Shown: one piece after another, positions 26,297 through 34,586 of the stretch
Layout: each line of letters starts with the position of its first letter
Numbering within the stretch: position 1 is the first letter of the stretch
Assembly (NCBI GenBank): GCA_030726725.1
Contig: JANRDC010000006.1
Location: 72,405 to 119,447, forward strand
Direction of reading: 5' to 3'
DNA length: 47,043 bases
Origin: Flavobacteriaceae bacterium
Lineage (GTDB): Bacteria > Bacteroidota > Bacteroidia > Flavobacteriales > Flavobacteriaceae
Position numbers and translations under genes: made by a program
The notes under the pieces: model-generated
Seen by the model: only the letters and a program-made list of their open reading frames with translations
What the model was told of the DNA's origin: nothing
Database searches by the model: none

Positions 26297-27520
26297 TTAC
26301 TGGATCATTTCTAGATTGATGACCTCTTGTTTGGTCAAGGGTCTCCAGTGACCTCTAGGCAAATCTTTTTTGGTCAATCCCGCGTAATACACCCGATCTA
26401 AAGCGACGATTTCGTAGCCCAGATGTTCAAACAGGGTAGGGATCATGTTGTGTTTGGAGCTCCAAACTTCTAGGCCGATTTCAGTTTTAGGCTTGTCATC
26501 GACATAGGAAATCTCCTGTACCCTTTGCGGAATTCCCTCGATCAGTACGCCCTCAGCAATGGCATCCAAATCTGTTTTTTTTAGGGGTTTGTTCAAAGTG
26601 ACTTGGTAGATTTTTTTCAGTCCATTTTTTGGCTTGTTCAGCCTTTTGATCAAGGCCTCATCATTGGTGAACAGGACCAACCCCATGGATTTGTTCTCCA
26701 TTTTTCCCACGGGCTTTAAGATAGATTTACTCGCATTACCCACCAGTGAAGTGGCCGATCTAGCTCCGGATTCTGTACGGGTAGTCAGGGGGAAATCCTT
26801 GGGTTTGTTCAATAGGATGTATTCTCTTTTTACAGGGTTGAGCAGACGTCCGTCAAAGCGCACAGCGTCATCGATACGGACCTGATACCCCATTTCAGTC
26901 ACCACTTTGCCGTTGACGGTTACGTTGCCTGAGCTGATGTATAAATCCGCTTCGCGACGAGAACACACACCTGCGTTGGCCACATAGCGGTTCAGTCGGA
27001 TGATGTTGGGGTCTTTGGGTGGTGTTTTGGGGGCCTGTTGACCGCGGACAATAGGTTTACCTGTTCTGGTGGTGGGGGTAAATGGTCTTGGACCACGTGC
27101 GCCCGGACTGGTATTGGGTGTTCCATCCGCATTTTTTGGGGTGCGGGGGGTGGGTTTAAATTTCATGCCCTTCAGCTTCTCCGCCAGGGTAAGCCCTCTT
27201 TGACTGGTATCTGATTTTGGGGAAGTGGGACGCGGACGGGCAGATCCTGAGTCCGAAGTTGCGCCTTGGTCACTCCATCTGGGTATTCCTGCTTTGGGCC
27301 CAGATCCGCTTTTGGTTGGGGCTCCTGCTTGTTTGGGTTTGCCGAATGCAGAGGATCCACTGGGTTGGGCACTGCCGGTTCTAGGACCGCTTGGTTTTGA
27401 GCCGCTGGGTCTACCGCCTGTTGGCCTAGCCCCGCTGGGACGGGCGCCTTTTGGGGCATCATTTTTTCGAGGAGCAGCCCCAGAAGTATTTCGGGGTTTT
27501 GAGGGTCTAGAACCGGCCAT
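26297..27520 (-). CDS. RsuA/RluB-family pseudouridine synthase with altered active site
   Basis: A 407-residue protein. The ATG at 27520 is chosen because the longer frame begins with a TTG at 27538 that lies inside a perfect -7 element. Residues 1 to about 165 are a low-complexity Arg/Pro/Ser/Gly/Lys-rich tail, expected to be disordered and RNA-binding. An S4 domain follows (IRLNRYVANAGVCSRREADLY, residues ~174-194), then a pseudouridine synthase domain (REYILLNKPKDFP onward, ending AGLTKKDLPRGHWRPLT). The catalytic motif, normally GRLDxxTxG, reads GKMENKSMG, so Glu275 replaces the catalytic Asp. The later R-containing motif before FEHLGYE reads HNMIPTLFEH. It may be inactive or have another role. 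It lies 59 bases downstream of argH on the same strand. Confidence 0.88.
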   Translation of the reverse strand: MAGSRPSKPRNTSGAAPRKNDAPKGARPSGARPTGGRPSGSKPSGPRTGSAQPSGSSAFGKPKQAGAPTKSGSGPKAGIPRWSDQGATSDSGSARPRPTSPKSDTSQRGLTLAEKLKGMKFKPTPRTPKNADGTPNTSPGARGPRPFTPTTRTGKPIVRGQQAPKTPPKDPNIIRLNRYVANAGVCSRREADLYISSGNVTVNGKVVTEMGYQVRIDDAVRFDGRLLNPVKREYILLNKPKDFPLTTRTESGARSATSLVGNASKSILKPVGKMENKSMGLVLFTNDEALIKRLNKPKNGLKKIYQVTLNKPLKKTDLDAIAEGVLIEGIPQRVQEISYVDDKPKTEIGLEVWSSKHNMIPTLFEHLGYEIVALDRVYYAGLTKKDLPRGHWRPLTKQEVINLEMIQ

Positions 27521-27535
27521 AAACGTATTTTGAGG

Positions 27536-27543
27536 CAAAGATA
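27536..27543 (-). promoter_or_regulatory. Possible -7 promoter element for the pseudouridine synthase gene
   Basis: On the minus strand TATCTTTG matches TAnnTTTG exactly and ends 15 bases before the ATG at 27520. It argues for an internal start and for transcription independent of the arginine operon just upstream. A -33 element is not obvious. Confidence 0.45.
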
Positions 27544-27579
27544 CGCATGTTTCTCACTTAATGGGCAGACCTGAGGTAC

Positions 27580-28875
27580 CTAGTTGTTGGACCAGTCGCT
27601 CGCCCGTTGCATTTTGGCCTTAATTTGTTCAAAACCCGGAGCGCCTATACTGCCGATATGCGTGTGATTAATGTCCCTTTTAGGAAGGTAGGTGCCCTGT
27701 GCAATCTCGGCACCCAAGCTTTTATAGGCATCTCTAAAGGGCATACCTTGAAGCACCTTTTCGTTTAGGGCATCTACGCTGAATAGATAATCGTATTTGG
27801 ATTGATCGGTGATGCCTGGGTTAACGATGATGTCTTTGAGTCCAAAACGCATCATGTCCAAGCAGGATTTGAGGTTGGCGATGGCTGGAAAGAGCACTTC
27901 TTTAAGCAATTGGTATTCCCTGTGGTAACCGCTTGGCAGGTTGTTGGTCAACAGGGTTAAGGTGTTGGGGAGTGCTTGAAGCAAGGCGGATTTGCCGCGA
28001 ATCAATTCAAATACATCGGGATTTTTTTTGTGGGGCATGATGCTCGATCCAGTGGTGAGCTGGTCTGGAAAACTGATAAATCCAAAATCTTGACCCATGT
28101 ATAAACAGATATCCATCGCCAAACGGCCCAAAGTGCCTCCGAGTGAGGCCAAGGCATAGCCCACCGCTTTTTCTGTTTTTCCACGGCCCATTTGCGCAGC
28201 GACGACATTGTATTTCAGTGTTGAAAAGCCCAGTTGACGGGTTGTCATTTCCCGGTCAATGGGGAAAGAGGATCCGTATCCTGCGGCAGAACCTAAAGGA
28301 TTTTGGTCCGTGGTCTTGTAGGCGGCATGTGCGAGATATAGATCATCGATCAGCCCCTCTGCGTAGGCCGAAAACCAAAGCCCAAAGGAAGAAGGCATCG
28401 CGACTTGAAGGTGGGTATACCCCGGCATCAGGGTGTTTTTGTGTCTTTCTGCCAGGTCCATCAACAGCTCGAATAAGGCTGATGTTTCCGCCTTAATCGC
28501 CTCGAGTTCCGCTTTCAGATACAACTGACAAGCCACCAATACTTGGTCATTTCTAGACCTGGCAGCGTGAATTTTTTTACCGGTCTCTCCCAATTCCTGG
28601 GTCAGTAGGTATTCAATTTTGGAGTGCACATCTTCAAATGAATCCTCAATGACGAACTCACCGGCCTCTATAGCCTCGCCTATGTGCGTTAATGAGGTAA
28701 TCAGCGCTTGGCTTTCCTCATGCGTGATCAATCCGACATGGGCCAGCATAGCGGCATGAGCCTGGGATGCTTGAACATCGTAGGGCGCAATCAACAGGTC
28801 GAGTGTTCTGTCCATCCCCACGGTGAACTGATCTATTTTTTGGTCTGTAGGTTGTCCTTTATCCCAGAGTTTCAT
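27580..28875 (-). CDS. argH: Argininosuccinate lyase
   Basis: A 431-residue cytoplasmic lyase of the fumarase/aspartase superfamily that splits argininosuccinate to arginine and fumarate, the last step of arginine synthesis. The signature GSSIMPHKKNPD lies near residues 279-290 and contains the mobile-loop catalytic Ser. HSKIEYLLTQELGETGKKIHAARSRNDQV near residues 104-132 and TPGYTHLQ-like PGYTHLQVAMPSSFG are also typical. The start overlaps the end of argE by 17 bases. It is the last gene of the arginine operon. Confidence 0.96.
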   Translation of the reverse strand: MKLWDKGQPTDQKIDQFTVGMDRTLDLLIAPYDVQASQAHAAMLAHVGLITHEESQALITSLTHIGEAIEAGEFVIEDSFEDVHSKIEYLLTQELGETGKKIHAARSRNDQVLVACQLYLKAELEAIKAETSALFELLMDLAERHKNTLMPGYTHLQVAMPSSFGLWFSAYAEGLIDDLYLAHAAYKTTDQNPLGSAAGYGSSFPIDREMTTRQLGFSTLKYNVVAAQMGRGKTEKAVGYALASLGGTLGRLAMDICLYMGQDFGFISFPDQLTTGSSIMPHKKNPDVFELIRGKSALLQALPNTLTLLTNNLPSGYHREYQLLKEVLFPAIANLKSCLDMMRFGLKDIIVNPGITDQSKYDYLFSVDALNEKVLQGMPFRDAYKSLGAEIAQGTYLPKRDINHTHIGSIGAPGFEQIKAKMQRASDWSNN

Positions 28876-29962
28876 GGTCTTGCGGTTTTAAAAAGGGGTT
28901 CAGTAATCGAAAATAAATTTCAGGAGCTTCCAGCAACTCATCCAGATAGATAAACTCATCAGCGCTGTGGCTTCGCGTGCTGTCACCAGGCCCCATTTTT
29001 AGGGAGGGACAACTCAATACCGATTGGTCGGATAAGGTGGGGCTTCCATAGGTGGTGCGCCCCAGAGCAAGCCCTGATAGCACCAGGGGATGCTGCGGAT
29101 CAATGCCTGATGAATTGAGCCTTAGTGATCTAGGCGTAAGTGTACAAGGTGCATCTGCTTGCAGTTGCCCAGCAATTTCAGCATTGGTATAGCACTCATT
29201 GACACGCACGTCAACCACCAGGTGAAGTTGGGCGGGTACTGCATTGTGTTGCACTCCTGCTTGAATTTGGGTAACGGTTATTTTAACGGGTCCCAATTGG
29301 GGAGATACTCGTTCAAAACGATAGTTTTTGAACCATTCTAGCACGGGAATTGCTCGATAAATGGGGTTGTCCTCATTGGGGTGTGCTGCGTGCGAAGCTG
29401 TTCCTTCGACGACACCATCAAAGACGACCAAGCCTTTTTCTGCAATGGCTAGCTGCATTTGCGTGGGTTCGCCCACAATGGCTACATCGATATGTGGGAG
29501 GGTGTCGAGTAGACCCACCAGTCCATTGGGGCCAGAATTTTCTTCTTCAGCCGTGGCAGCCAACACCAAATTATGGGTCAAATCGACCTCGTGATAAAAC
29601 GCCATAAATACAGCCATCAAGCTCACCAGCGCACCACCGGCATCATTGCTCCCCAAACCGTACAATCGGCCCTCTACCAGATCAGCCTGATACGGATCAC
29701 GGGTGTAGCCTTGGTTGGGCTGTACTGTGTCGTGGTGTGAGTTGAGCAACAAAGTGGGTTTAGCAGGGTCAAAATGCAGGTTGGTCGCCCAGATGTTGTT
29801 GCCTTGACGGTTGGTCGTCACCCCTCTTGCAGTCAACCATTGGTGAATCAGTTCAGCAGTTCCTTGCTCTTCACCTGAAAAAGAACGCGTCGCAATCAGC
29901 TGTTTCAGCAGCTCAATGGCCTCAAGGGTGTATTGTTTGATCAATTCTTTGTTTTTATCCAT
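28859..29962 (-). CDS. argE: M20-family deacylase of the arginine pathway (ArgE type)
   Basis: A 367-residue M20 zinc amidohydrolase. The ATG at 29962, 2 bases after the argB stop (TAATCATG), gives MDKNKELIKQYTLEAIELLK; the longer frame runs back into argB. Metal-binding motifs are LLNSHHDTVQP, GSNDAGGALVS and the catalytic ATAEEENSGPNG. In a pathway that uses an ArgF'-type carbamoyltransferase, the enzyme is expected to remove the acyl group from N-acylcitrulline, not from N-acylornithine. This is inferred from context; sequence alone does not separate the two or exclude other M20 substrates. Confidence 0.88.
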   Translation of the reverse strand: MDKNKELIKQYTLEAIELLKQLIATRSFSGEEQGTAELIHQWLTARGVTTNRQGNNIWATNLHFDPAKPTLLLNSHHDTVQPNQGYTRDPYQADLVEGRLYGLGSNDAGGALVSLMAVFMAFYHEVDLTHNLVLAATAEEENSGPNGLVGLLDTLPHIDVAIVGEPTQMQLAIAEKGLVVFDGVVEGTASHAAHPNEDNPIYRAIPVLEWFKNYRFERVSPQLGPVKITVTQIQAGVQHNAVPAQLHLVVDVRVNECYTNAEIAGQLQADAPCTLTPRSLRLNSSGIDPQHPLVLSGLALGRTTYGSPTLSDQSVLSCPSLKMGPGDSTRSHSADEFIYLDELLEAPEIYFRLLNPFLKPQDHETLG

Positions 29963-29964
29963 GA

Positions 29965-30747
29965 TTAGTGGATGATGGTTGTTCTGGGTTGTTCTGGTTT
30001 TTGTAACATAGACTCCGATCCAATTTCGATGTGGCCTACACCGAGTTTGAGCGCGGTAAAACAATTGTTCAGTTTAGGGAGCATACCTTGGTGAATCACC
30101 CCTTGATCGACCAGTTCTTCGAACCTTTGTCGGTTCAATTCGGTCAACAGGGAATGCGGATCGTTTAAATCTAAAAGGACGCCTTGTTTTTCAAAGCAGT
30201 AAGTCAGCCGAACATCGCATTGCTCTGTGAGTGCAGCCGCGATAGCTGCGGCTATCGTATCCGCATTAGTGTTGAGTAATTGTCCTTTTTTGTCGTGGGT
30301 AATGGCGCAGAACACCGGGATAAATCCCGCTTCCATCAATCGGTTAATGCTCAGGGCATCCACCTGATGGATATCGCCTACAAAGCCATAATCCACTGGT
30401 GATGGAGTTCGTTTTCGCGCTTCAATCACATTGCCATCTGCACCGGACAGCCCCAGGGCATTGACGCCATAAGACTGCAGCAGACTTACGATGCTTTTGT
30501 TGGTCCATCCCGCATACATCATGGTCACCGCTTTAAGGCTTTCTGAAGAGGTGACCCGACGACCATCAATCATGGTCGTTGGAATACCCAGTTGAGCTTC
30601 CAAGACAGAGGCGTCTCTTCCACCTCCGTGTACCAAGATTTTTGAGCCTTTAAGGGCAGCAAAATCTTGGAGCAGTGCTTCCAGACGGGCGGTGTCTTCC
30701 AGGATGCCGCCCCCGATTTTCACGATGTGGACCTGTGGTTTAGACAT
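29965..30747 (-). CDS. argB: Acetylglutamate kinase
   Basis: A 260-residue amino acid kinase for the second step of arginine synthesis, phosphorylating N-acylglutamate. Motifs are KIGGGILED at the N-terminus, KILVHGGGRDAS near residues 36-47, GLSGADGN near 98-105 and NTNADTIAAAIAAAL near 160-174. The protein begins directly with the first beta strand and lacks the extra N-terminal helix found in arginine-inhibited hexameric forms, so allosteric control by arginine is doubtful. It lies 2 bases after argF' and 2 bases before argE. Confidence 0.95.
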   Translation of the reverse strand: MSKPQVHIVKIGGGILEDTARLEALLQDFAALKGSKILVHGGGRDASVLEAQLGIPTTMIDGRRVTSSESLKAVTMMYAGWTNKSIVSLLQSYGVNALGLSGADGNVIEARKRTPSPVDYGFVGDIHQVDALSINRLMEAGFIPVFCAITHDKKGQLLNTNADTIAAAIAAALTEQCDVRLTYCFEKQGVLLDLNDPHSLLTELNRQRFEELVDQGVIHQGMLPKLNNCFTALKLGVGHIEIGSESMLQKPEQPRTTIIH

Positions 30748-30749
30748 GG

Positions 30750-31685
30750 TTAGGCGTTGAGTATTTGGTGGAGTACATACAGGGCGGAGTAGGTGCGGTT
30801 GTTGGCTTGATGGAGCACCAGTGATTGAGCAGAATCCAGCACGTCGTCAGCGACTACTACATTGCGGCGCACAGGCAAGCAGTGCATCATTTGGGCTGAG
30901 CCCAATTTATCCAAATTCACCATCCAATTCGGGTCTGTGTTGTGTACAGTTCCGTATGGGTCAGAAGCGCTCCAATTTTTCACATAGACAAAGTCCGCAT
31001 CTTCCAGGGCTTCCTCTTGGTTGTGGTAAATGGGGATTCCTCGGGTGAGCTCAGGGTTTAGTTCGTACCCTTTTGGGTGGGCGATGGCTGTAGGGCCGCC
31101 CATCAACTGCATCATTTCAACAAACGAGTTGGGAACGGCATGTGGGAGTGCTCTGGGGTGGGGCGCCCAAGTCAGCACAATTTTGGGTTGAGCGGTTTTT
31201 TTGTGTTCTTCTATCGTCATCGCATCGGCCAATGCCTGAAGGGGATGACCTGTGGCACTTTCCATATTGATAACCGGTACCCCGGCGTATTTTACAAATC
31301 CGTTGAGCACTATATCCGCTTGGTCTTCCGCTTGATTTTTAAGCTCTGCAAACGAGCGCACGGCAATCACATCGCAATACTGGGACAATACAGCAGCAGC
31401 TTCTTTGATATGTTCCGCTTTGCCGCCATCCATCACGACCCCATCTCCGAATTCCAATTGCCATCCCTCGCTGCCAAAGTTCATGACCACCACCTCCATA
31501 CCCAAGAGACGTCCCGCTTTTTGGGTGCTCAACCTGGTGCGCAGTGAAGGGTTGAAAAACAACATCCCCAAGGTTTTGCCCTGTCCCAAAGTCGCTGCTT
31601 TGCGGTGATCTTTTTTTAAGGCCAATGCACCCTTTAGGTGATCCCCAAAGGGGTTGAGATCCGATAATGCGGTGAAATTTTTCAT
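30750..31685 (-). CDS. argF': N-acylornithine carbamoyltransferase (ArgF' type)
   Basis: A 311-residue carbamoyltransferase. The carbamoyl-phosphate site reads FFNPSLRTRLSTQKA near residues 43-57, in place of the STRTR of ordinary ornithine transcarbamylase, which marks the acetyl/succinylornithine type. Other motifs are WAPHPRALPHAVPNSF and MHCLPVRRNVVVADDV. In this family, residue 90 (Pro in the Bacteroides succinylornithine enzyme) and the matching Glu92 of the Xanthomonas acetylornithine enzyme set the acyl preference, as I recall. Here the sequence GGKAEH puts Ala at residue 90, so the preferred acyl group is unclear. It overlaps argD by 4 bases. Confidence 0.93.
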   Translation of the reverse strand: MKNFTALSDLNPFGDHLKGALALKKDHRKAATLGQGKTLGMLFFNPSLRTRLSTQKAGRLLGMEVVVMNFGSEGWQLEFGDGVVMDGGKAEHIKEAAAVLSQYCDVIAVRSFAELKNQAEDQADIVLNGFVKYAGVPVINMESATGHPLQALADAMTIEEHKKTAQPKIVLTWAPHPRALPHAVPNSFVEMMQLMGGPTAIAHPKGYELNPELTRGIPIYHNQEEALEDADFVYVKNWSASDPYGTVHNTDPNWMVNLDKLGSAQMMHCLPVRRNVVVADDVLDSAQSLVLHQANNRTYSALYVLHQILNA

Positions 31686-32809
31686 GCGAGTGCTTGAATT
31701 AATGCGTCAAAGAACTGGTCGATGTGTTCTTTTTTAATGTTTAGCGCTGGTAAAATACGCAATACCTTCGGATCGCTGGCTGATCCGGTAAAGATGTGGT
31801 GTTCGTGGATCAGGCGATTGCGCAGCGGAGCTACCGGTGCCTCAAAGGCCAATCCCAGCATCAATCCACGGCCCTTTACTTGAAGGACTTGGGGAATTTG
31901 GGCTGCTTTGGCCTTGAAATAGGGCTCCATAGCCGCGGCATTGCGCATCAGATCCTCAGATTCTATGACTTCTAAAACTGCAAGTGCTGCTGCGCAGGCC
32001 AGGTGATTGCCGCCAAAGGTGGTCCCCAACATTCCGTAGCTCGCCTGGATGTGGGGGGCGATTAATATACCCCCAATCGGAAATCCATTGCCCATGCCTT
32101 TGGCTACGGAGACGATGTCTGGGCTAATCCCCGCGTGTTGGAAGGCAAAAAATCGGCCAGAACGGCCGTAACCTGACTGAACCTCGTCTGCGATCATCAT
32201 CGCTCCATGTGCTTTACAGGCGGCTGAAATCTGTTGCAAAAACTCAGCGGAAGGCATATCCAATCCACCCACACCTTGGATGGGTTCTACAATCACCGCA
32301 GCGATTTTTCCGGTGGCCAATAATTCCTCAAGTCGCTGATGATCCCCAAAATCAACAAAATGCACCTGGTGCTGTGCGTTGAGGGGCGCAACAATTTTTG
32401 GGTTGTCGGTCACAGCTACCACAGCAGAAGTACGTCCGTGAAAGCTGTGTGTAAAGGCGATCACTTCAGCTTTTCCTGTGGCCATGGAGGCTACTTTGAG
32501 GGCGTTTTCGTTGGCCTCTGCGCCTGAGTTGCACAAAAACAGCTGGTAGTCCTCCAATCCGGAGAGCGCGCCCAGTTTTTGCGCGAGTTCCTGTTGTAAG
32601 GGGTTTTGCACCGCATTGCTGTAAAAGGCCATACGGTCGAGTTGTTCCTTGATTCGGGAAACGTAATGCGGGTGGGTATGCCCGATGGAAATTACTGCGT
32701 GGCCTCCATATAGGTCTAGGTATGGAATGCCGTCACCGTCCCAAACCACAGATCCCTCTGCCTTTACGGGTGTGATGTCGTATAATGGATAAACGTCAAA
32801 TGGCTTCAT
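31682..32809 (-). CDS. argD: Acylornithine aminotransferase
   Basis: A 375-residue class III PLP aminotransferase that makes N-acylornithine from the semialdehyde using glutamate. Family motifs are NSGAEANENALK near residues 94-105, HSFHGRT near 121-127, DEVQSGYGRSGRF near 208-220, and VAKGMGNGFPIGG with the PLP-binding Lys at residue 237. It starts in a 4-base overlap with proC and ends in a 4-base overlap with argF'. The length is normal. It may also act in lysine synthesis as succinyldiaminopimelate aminotransferase, which sequence cannot exclude. Confidence 0.95.
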   Translation of the reverse strand: MKPFDVYPLYDITPVKAEGSVVWDGDGIPYLDLYGGHAVISIGHTHPHYVSRIKEQLDRMAFYSNAVQNPLQQELAQKLGALSGLEDYQLFLCNSGAEANENALKVASMATGKAEVIAFTHSFHGRTSAVVAVTDNPKIVAPLNAQHQVHFVDFGDHQRLEELLATGKIAAVIVEPIQGVGGLDMPSAEFLQQISAACKAHGAMMIADEVQSGYGRSGRFFAFQHAGISPDIVSVAKGMGNGFPIGGILIAPHIQASYGMLGTTFGGNHLACAAALAVLEVIESEDLMRNAAAMEPYFKAKAAQIPQVLQVKGRGLMLGLAFEAPVAPLRNRLIHEHHIFTGSASDPKVLRILPALNIKKEHIDQFFDALIQALA

Positions 32810-33606
32810 AATTGTTCTCGGGTAATATTGCTTATTTTTTCAAACGAGCGTTGCATGCCTTGTATCAAAGCAGAACTCATGCCCTGGTGTTCCATCTCGT
32901 TGAGTCCTGCGATGGTACACCCTTTTGGGGTGGTCACTTTGTCAATTTCCGCTTCTGGGTGGGAGTTGGATTTGACCAAAAGATCAGCCGCTCCGCGACA
33001 GGTATAAACGGCGAGCTCTTGGGCTTCGCGGGCTTCAAACCCCAACTGAATGGCGGATTGGGTGGTGGCTCTGATCAGGCGCATCCAAAAAGCAATGCCG
33101 CTGGCACAAACCACGGTGGCTGCCTGCATCAATTCCTCGTGAATGACCATTGAATGTCCCATGCGCTCAAAAATGGCTTGAGCCAGCGCCACTCTTTTTT
33201 CTCCTTTTGGATTGCTGCAGATACAGGTCATCGAACTGCCCACGGATAGAGCGGTATTGGGCATGGCCCGGATCAAGTATCGATCAGGCCCCACTATTTC
33301 CTCGATAAATGCGATGCTGCAACCGGCAGCTGTGGAAATGACCACATGCCGTTCTTCTAAGAGATCGTTGACTTCAGTCAGGATGGTTTTGAGTTGGCTG
33401 GGTTGTACGGCAAAGATCAGGATATCCGATTGTTGAACGGCCAATCGATTATCGGTCGTTATGGTCACATTCCCGTAGGATTCAAATTCTTGGATACTGG
33501 CGGTATGTCTTTTGGTCAGCACCATGGAGGTAGCTCCGTTGGTGTTGAGGATGCCGCGCGCGAGCGCTTTTCCCAGATTTCCCGTTCCGATGATGGCGAT
33601 TTTCAT
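32806..33606 (-). CDS. proC: Pyrroline-5-carboxylate reductase
   Basis: A 266-residue NAD(P)H-dependent enzyme that completes proline synthesis. The ATG at 33606, 5 bases after the argC stop, gives MKIAIIGTGNLGKALARGIL with the nucleotide-binding GxGxxG; the longer frame enters argC. Other motifs are AVQPSQL, ISTAAGCSI, RAMPNTALSVGSSMT near residues 108-122 and the C-terminal GCTIAGLNEMEHQGMSSALIQ-like substrate site (residues ~228-248, key G, T, E, M). Its place inside the arginine operon ties proline to arginine synthesis, with glutamate semialdehyde chemistry in common. Confidence 0.94.
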   Translation of the reverse strand: MKIAIIGTGNLGKALARGILNTNGATSMVLTKRHTASIQEFESYGNVTITTDNRLAVQQSDILIFAVQPSQLKTILTEVNDLLEERHVVISTAAGCSIAFIEEIVGPDRYLIRAMPNTALSVGSSMTCICSNPKGEKRVALAQAIFERMGHSMVIHEELMQAATVVCASGIAFWMRLIRATTQSAIQLGFEAREAQELAVYTCRGAADLLVKSNSHPEAEIDKVTTPKGCTIAGLNEMEHQGMSSALIQGMQRSFEKISNITREQL

Positions 33607-33611
33607 AAGCG

Positions 33612-34586
33612 TTAAAATGCGGAGGGTTTGAGTAACAACCCTAGGTTTTCTTCCCATCCAAAGATGAGGTTCATGTTTTGTACGGCTTGGCCTGAGGCCC
33701 CTTTAAGCAGGTTGTCAATCGCTGAGGTGATCAGCAGCTGGTCTTCAAAAAGGTGTAGGTGTATCTGGCAGAAGTTCGTGTTTACTACTGCTTTTAAGTG
33801 AATCGGATCCTCTGATCGGTGCGTAAACGGCGCATCGGCATAGAAATCGTCAAATAGTTGCTTGGCTTGGTTCAGCGTCCCGGAATAGGACGTATAAGCA
33901 GTGGCCCAAATCCCGCGGGCAAAATTTCCTCTTTGGGGTAAAAAGTAGAGCTTGGGATTGGTTTTTTGAAGCCCCCCTAATTGCTCGCCGATTTCCCCTA
34001 AGTGTTGGTGTTCAAAGGCTTTATACCAAGACATCGAATTGTTGCGCCAGCTAAAATGCGTAGATTCCGACAGGGCAGCACCTGCACCGGTGCTTCCGGT
34101 GGTTGCGTTGATATGAACAGGTTCTTTCAGGTATCCATGAGCAGCGAGTGGAGCTAGGGCCAATTGGATGGCGGTAGCAAAACAGCCGGGATTGGCCACG
34201 GCATCAGCCCCCTCTATCGCTTTCTTTTGGGTTTCGCAAAGTCCGTAGACAAAGTTTCTTCCGGCAAATGAGGCGTCTTTTTGGGCCCTAAAGTCCGTGC
34301 TTAGGTCGATGATTTTCGTGTGAGCGCTAAAGGGATGTTCGGTTAAAAAAGCCGCTGAAGCCCCGTGGCCCAAACACAAAAAGACCACATCCACTTCGGG
34401 GTTGACTCGGTCCGTTAGGGTCATATCCACTAGGCCTAACAAATCAGGATGGGCACTGTGGACCGGGCGACCCGCTCTGGTGGTGGAATACAAAAAATCA
34501 ATGGTGACGGCTGGGTGCTGGCTGAGGATGCGCACGAGCTCCCCACCGGTATATCCCGTAGCGCCGATGATACCTGCTTTAATCAT
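33612..34586 (-). CDS. argC: N-acetyl-gamma-glutamyl-phosphate reductase
   Basis: A 324-residue NADPH-dependent reductase for the third step of arginine synthesis. It opens with the Rossmann motif GIIGATGYTGGELVRILSQHP. The catalytic Cys lies in VANPGCFATAIQLAL near residues 130-144, and HINATTGSTGAGAALSES follows. The start overlaps argG by 8 bases (ATGATTAA), consistent with coupled translation. Confidence 0.95.
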   Translation of the reverse strand: MIKAGIIGATGYTGGELVRILSQHPAVTIDFLYSTTRAGRPVHSAHPDLLGLVDMTLTDRVNPEVDVVFLCLGHGASAAFLTEHPFSAHTKIIDLSTDFRAQKDASFAGRNFVYGLCETQKKAIEGADAVANPGCFATAIQLALAPLAAHGYLKEPVHINATTGSTGAGAALSESTHFSWRNNSMSWYKAFEHQHLGEIGEQLGGLQKTNPKLYFLPQRGNFARGIWATAYTSYSGTLNQAKQLFDDFYADAPFTHRSEDPIHLKAVVNTNFCQIHLHLFEDQLLITSAIDNLLKGASGQAVQNMNLIFGWEENLGLLLKPSAF

